From: Pseudobdellovibrionaceae bacterium | GTDB taxonomy: Bacteria; Bdellovibrionota; Bdellovibrionia; Bdellovibrionales; UBA1609 | Assembly (NCBI GenBank): GCA_018663505.1 | Contig: JABJQG010000003.1 | Coordinates: 62,001 to 126,000 of the forward strand | Length of the DNA stretch: 64,000 nucleotides | Direction of reading: 5' to 3' | Shown: piece after piece, positions 62,191-64,000 of the stretch | Layout: every line of letters begins with the position of its first letter | Numbering within the stretch: the stretch's first letter is position 1 | Translations under genes and position numbers: made by a program | Notes under the pieces: generated by a model | Told to the model about the DNA's origin: nothing | What the model saw: the letters and a program-made list of their open reading frames with translations, nothing else | Databases searched by the model: none

Positions 62191-62493
62191 ATGAAGAAAA
62201 AAATACTATTCAGTATCGTAACATTATTAGCAACAGTTCCTGCATTTGCAGAAGGAGCCGCAGCTTCAGGTGACGGTGACGGAATGAGATATATGGCAGC
62301 TGCTATTGCCATTGCTGTTGCTGCTTTGGGTGGAGCTTTAGGCCAAGGTCGAATTGGTGCTGCTGCAGTTGAAGGTATAGCAAGAAATCCACAGTCTCAA
62401 AAATCTATGTTTGTATCTATGATTTTAGGTCTAGTCTTAATTGAATCACTAGTTATCTATGCTCTAGTTGTTGCACTAAAAATTGCTGGATAA
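62191..62493 (+). CDS. atpE: ATP synthase c subunit with N-terminal extension
   Basis: A 100-residue rotor-ring subunit. After a hydrophobic leader (residues 1-20, ending PAFAEG, like a signal peptide) comes helix 1 with GALGQGRIGAAAVEGIARNP and helix 2 with LGLVLIESLVIYALVVAL. Ion-site residues by alignment to the Ilyobacter sodium ring are Gln52, Glu85, Ser86 and Tyr90, the pattern of sodium-binding rings; the proton-type chloroplast ring has Ala instead of this Ser. GGAGAAAAT precedes the ATG, and a terminator follows. Confidence 0.95.
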   Translation: MKKKILFSIVTLLATVPAFAEGAAASGDGDGMRYMAAAIAIAVAALGGALGQGRIGAAAVEGIARNPQSQKSMFVSMILGLVLIESLVIYALVVALKIAG

Positions 62494-62510
62494 ACTAATT
62501 GGAAAAAATA

Positions 62511-62538
62511 AAAAAGGCACTCATAACAGTGCCTTTTT
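62511..62538 (+). terminator. Rho-independent terminator after atpE
   Basis: AAAAAGGCACT and AGTGCCTTTTT form an 11-bp stem with a CATAAC loop and end in a T run. It closes the F0 operon. Confidence 0.93.
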
Positions 62539-63049
62539 TATTAGAGTTGTATAGAGAAAAACATTTTATGTTTTAGTTCACAAAACTACACCATTTTTAA
62601 AAAAAGTTTTCAGTGGTTTATTTTGTTAAGTAAATTTGTAATAAAATAAACAATAATTTTATCTTTGTTTCACAATTAATTCTTATAGTACATTTATTAG
62701 TAATTTTAGGATGGTTTTAAAAACAAAGAAATTGATTACAATTATTTTTCAGGGAAATACCCGTTTAAAAAAAGACTAGAAGTGCACTGCCAGCTTAATT
62801 AAATTTACAATTAGTTTCAAAATGAGATTTTTTAAAAATTAAAAAATATTTAGAAAATACTTATCTAATTTAATTGCATTATTAGTTTAAATAAACACAG
62901 TGATTTCAGTAATTTTTTGAGTATTGCAATATTGTAAAGTTTTCTTTTCAAAGATTGTCTCATTAAAATACAAGTTTAAAAATCTAAAGATAGGTTAAGT
63001 CTAAGTTTTTACAGGCAAATTCCGATAGTTAAACGAGGAATTTAGTATA
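62539..63049. other. About 510-base AT-rich region with no gene seen
   Basis: The stretch is very A/T-rich, full of short A and T runs, and has stops in all frames. I see no hairpin, repeat or RNA gene in it. It must hold the promoter of the gene that starts at 63050 (GAGGAA lies just before the ATG). Confidence 0.5.
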
Positions 63050-64000
63050 ATGTCTGATGAAGAAAAGAAACAACATTTGGAAGAGAATGAATCCACAGAA
63101 TCTGAAATATCAGAGGAAGTGGTAGAGTCCGTTGTTGAAGAGTTATTAGATCCAGAAGATATGGAAATTAACATTCTTATGATTGTTAGTGATCTGTCAA
63201 AGCAATCTAAAGTAGGTAGCTTTCTTGAAAGAAGAGGCTGGCCAACATCTGTGACAAAAAATCTAGGTGAAGCTATTCAAATTTTATCTCAAACAGTACC
63301 TGATTTTATAATTGTATCTATGTCACATAACAATCCTAAAATTACTAAACTCCCAATTATTTTGGCACAAACTTTTAATTGTAGAGCTATTGTCTTTGGT
63401 GAAACATATGATTCACAAACTACAAAAAAATTAAATACCACAAAGTGTCCTCATGTTATGCATGAAGGAATGAGTGGCCCTTCTTTACAACGAAGAATAA
63501 AAAGAATTATTTTAGATTCAAGGAAAACGGATATTGCAGTAGAGAATAAATCTTTGAGTATGGATGATAATTCTACTGACACTATAAATATTAAAGGCGG
63601 GAAACAGTTAAAATCCGAAGCTTTAAATACAACATCTTCTAGGCAAGGTCATCTTATTGGTTTAGAAGAATCAAAGAATAACCAAAAAGCTATAGGTTAT
63701 ATGCCTGATCATAATAAAAATGAAGAAGGTAAAAGTGTAGATGCCATTGCAAATTTAATGAAGATGCTTGAGGAGGATGACCCTGATGAAGATTCAACAA
63801 TTCATGATAATAATACAAAATCAGAAATGAATAACTATTCTGATGAAGCACACAGTACAAATCTATCACCTGATATGAAAAATCAAACTCCATTATCACT
63901 GGAGGAACAAAAGAATCTAGAGAAAGAAGAAATTGATAAATTAAATAAAAATAGGTTCTCCTTTAATGATAAGGAAAAAAGTACTGAAGGAAATACATCT
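63050..64000 (+). CDS. Protein with degenerate receiver domain, 5' part only
   Basis: ATG at 63050 with GAGGAA at 63036-63041; the frame stays open for 317 codons to the window edge. An acidic start (about 1-38) leads to a CheY-like fold: MEINILMIVSD (strand 1), WPTSVTKNLGEAIQILSQTVPDFIIVSM (helix 2 and strand 3). The phosphorylatable Asp at the end of strand 3 is replaced (IIVSMSHN), so it is a pseudo-receiver. A long charged Asn/Asp/Lys-rich linker follows; any output domain is beyond the edge. Role unknown, signalling inferred. Confidence 0.7.
   Translation, partial: MSDEEKKQHLEENESTESEISEEVVESVVEELLDPEDMEINILMIVSDLSKQSKVGSFLERRGWPTSVTKNLGEAIQILSQTVPDFIIVSMSHNNPKITKLPIILAQTFNCRAIVFGETYDSQTTKKLNTTKCPHVMHEGMSGPSLQRRIKRIILDSRKTDIAVENKSLSMDDNSTDTINIKGGKQLKSEALNTTSSRQGHLIGLEESKNNQKAIGYMPDHNKNEEGKSVDAIANLMKMLEEDDPDEDSTIHDNNTKSEMNNYSDEAHSTNLSPDMKNQTPLSLEEQKNLEKEEIDKLNKNRFSFNDKEKSTEGNTS

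Overview
The window is a chromosomal segment of an AT-rich Gram-negative bacterium. It carries the replication origin (dnaA-dnaN-recF-gyrB-gyrA with DnaA boxes between dnaA and dnaN), the rpmH-rnpA-yidD-yidC-khpB-mnmE-mnmG-rsmG cluster and a parA-parB-parS partition locus. Many lipoproteins, an outer-membrane barrel protein and Tat and Lol-type export signals fit a Gram-negative cell. The order F1-ATPase / bactofilin / parB / parA next to the origin matches what I recall of Bdellovibrio-type predatory bacteria, so a low-GC member of Bdellovibrionota is my best guess. Phylum confidence is moderate and genus is unknown.

Layout. 1-6.9 kb: 3' end of a methylmalonyl-CoA mutase large subunit, tatB-tatC, three poorly known proteins and a double-domain M16 peptidase. 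7-15 kb: hemW, grpE with a minimal J-domain gene, a TPR plus periplasmic-binding-protein lipoprotein, a zinc-ligand-poor DksA-like protein behind a leader with GGA-loop hairpins, and lon. 15-21 kb: an accessory-looking block with a secreted EEP nuclease-like lipoprotein, a serine beta-lactamase-fold hydrolase, an HTH/coiled-coil protein and a patatin lipase. 21-28.5 kb: nuoA-H-J-K-L-M-N, exactly the seven membrane subunits of complex I and none of the peripheral arm. 28.6-34.8 kb: mfd, an outer-membrane protein and an exported GH3 hexosaminidase. 34.9-40.8 kb: atpC-D-G-A-H-F-F'. 41-51 kb: bactofilin-parB-parA, three parS sites around one small lipoprotein gene, then the rsmG-to-rpmH cluster. 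51-60 kb: dnaA, oriC, dnaN, recF, gyrB, gyrA. 60-62.5 kb: a TPR lipoprotein, atpZ, an AtpI-like gene, atpB and atpE. The window closes with an AT-rich gap and the start of a pseudo-receiver protein.

How the genes fit together. The ATP synthase is split into F1 plus b/b' on one side of the origin and a/c plus assembly factors on the other, about 20 kb apart. Together with the complex I membrane arm this makes the region an energy-conversion and replication/segregation hub. The c subunit carries residues typical of sodium-binding rings. parA, parB and bactofilin reading frames overlap, which suggests coupled production of the partition machinery and a cytoskeletal scaffold.

The most unusual non-coding structures are a 270-bp nested palindrome after nuoN whose arm mismatches all become G-U pairs in the nuo-strand RNA, a second long palindrome at 9.4-9.6 kb, and the CsrA-like leader before the dksA-like gene. 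No tRNA, rRNA, CRISPR array, insertion sequence or prophage was seen.
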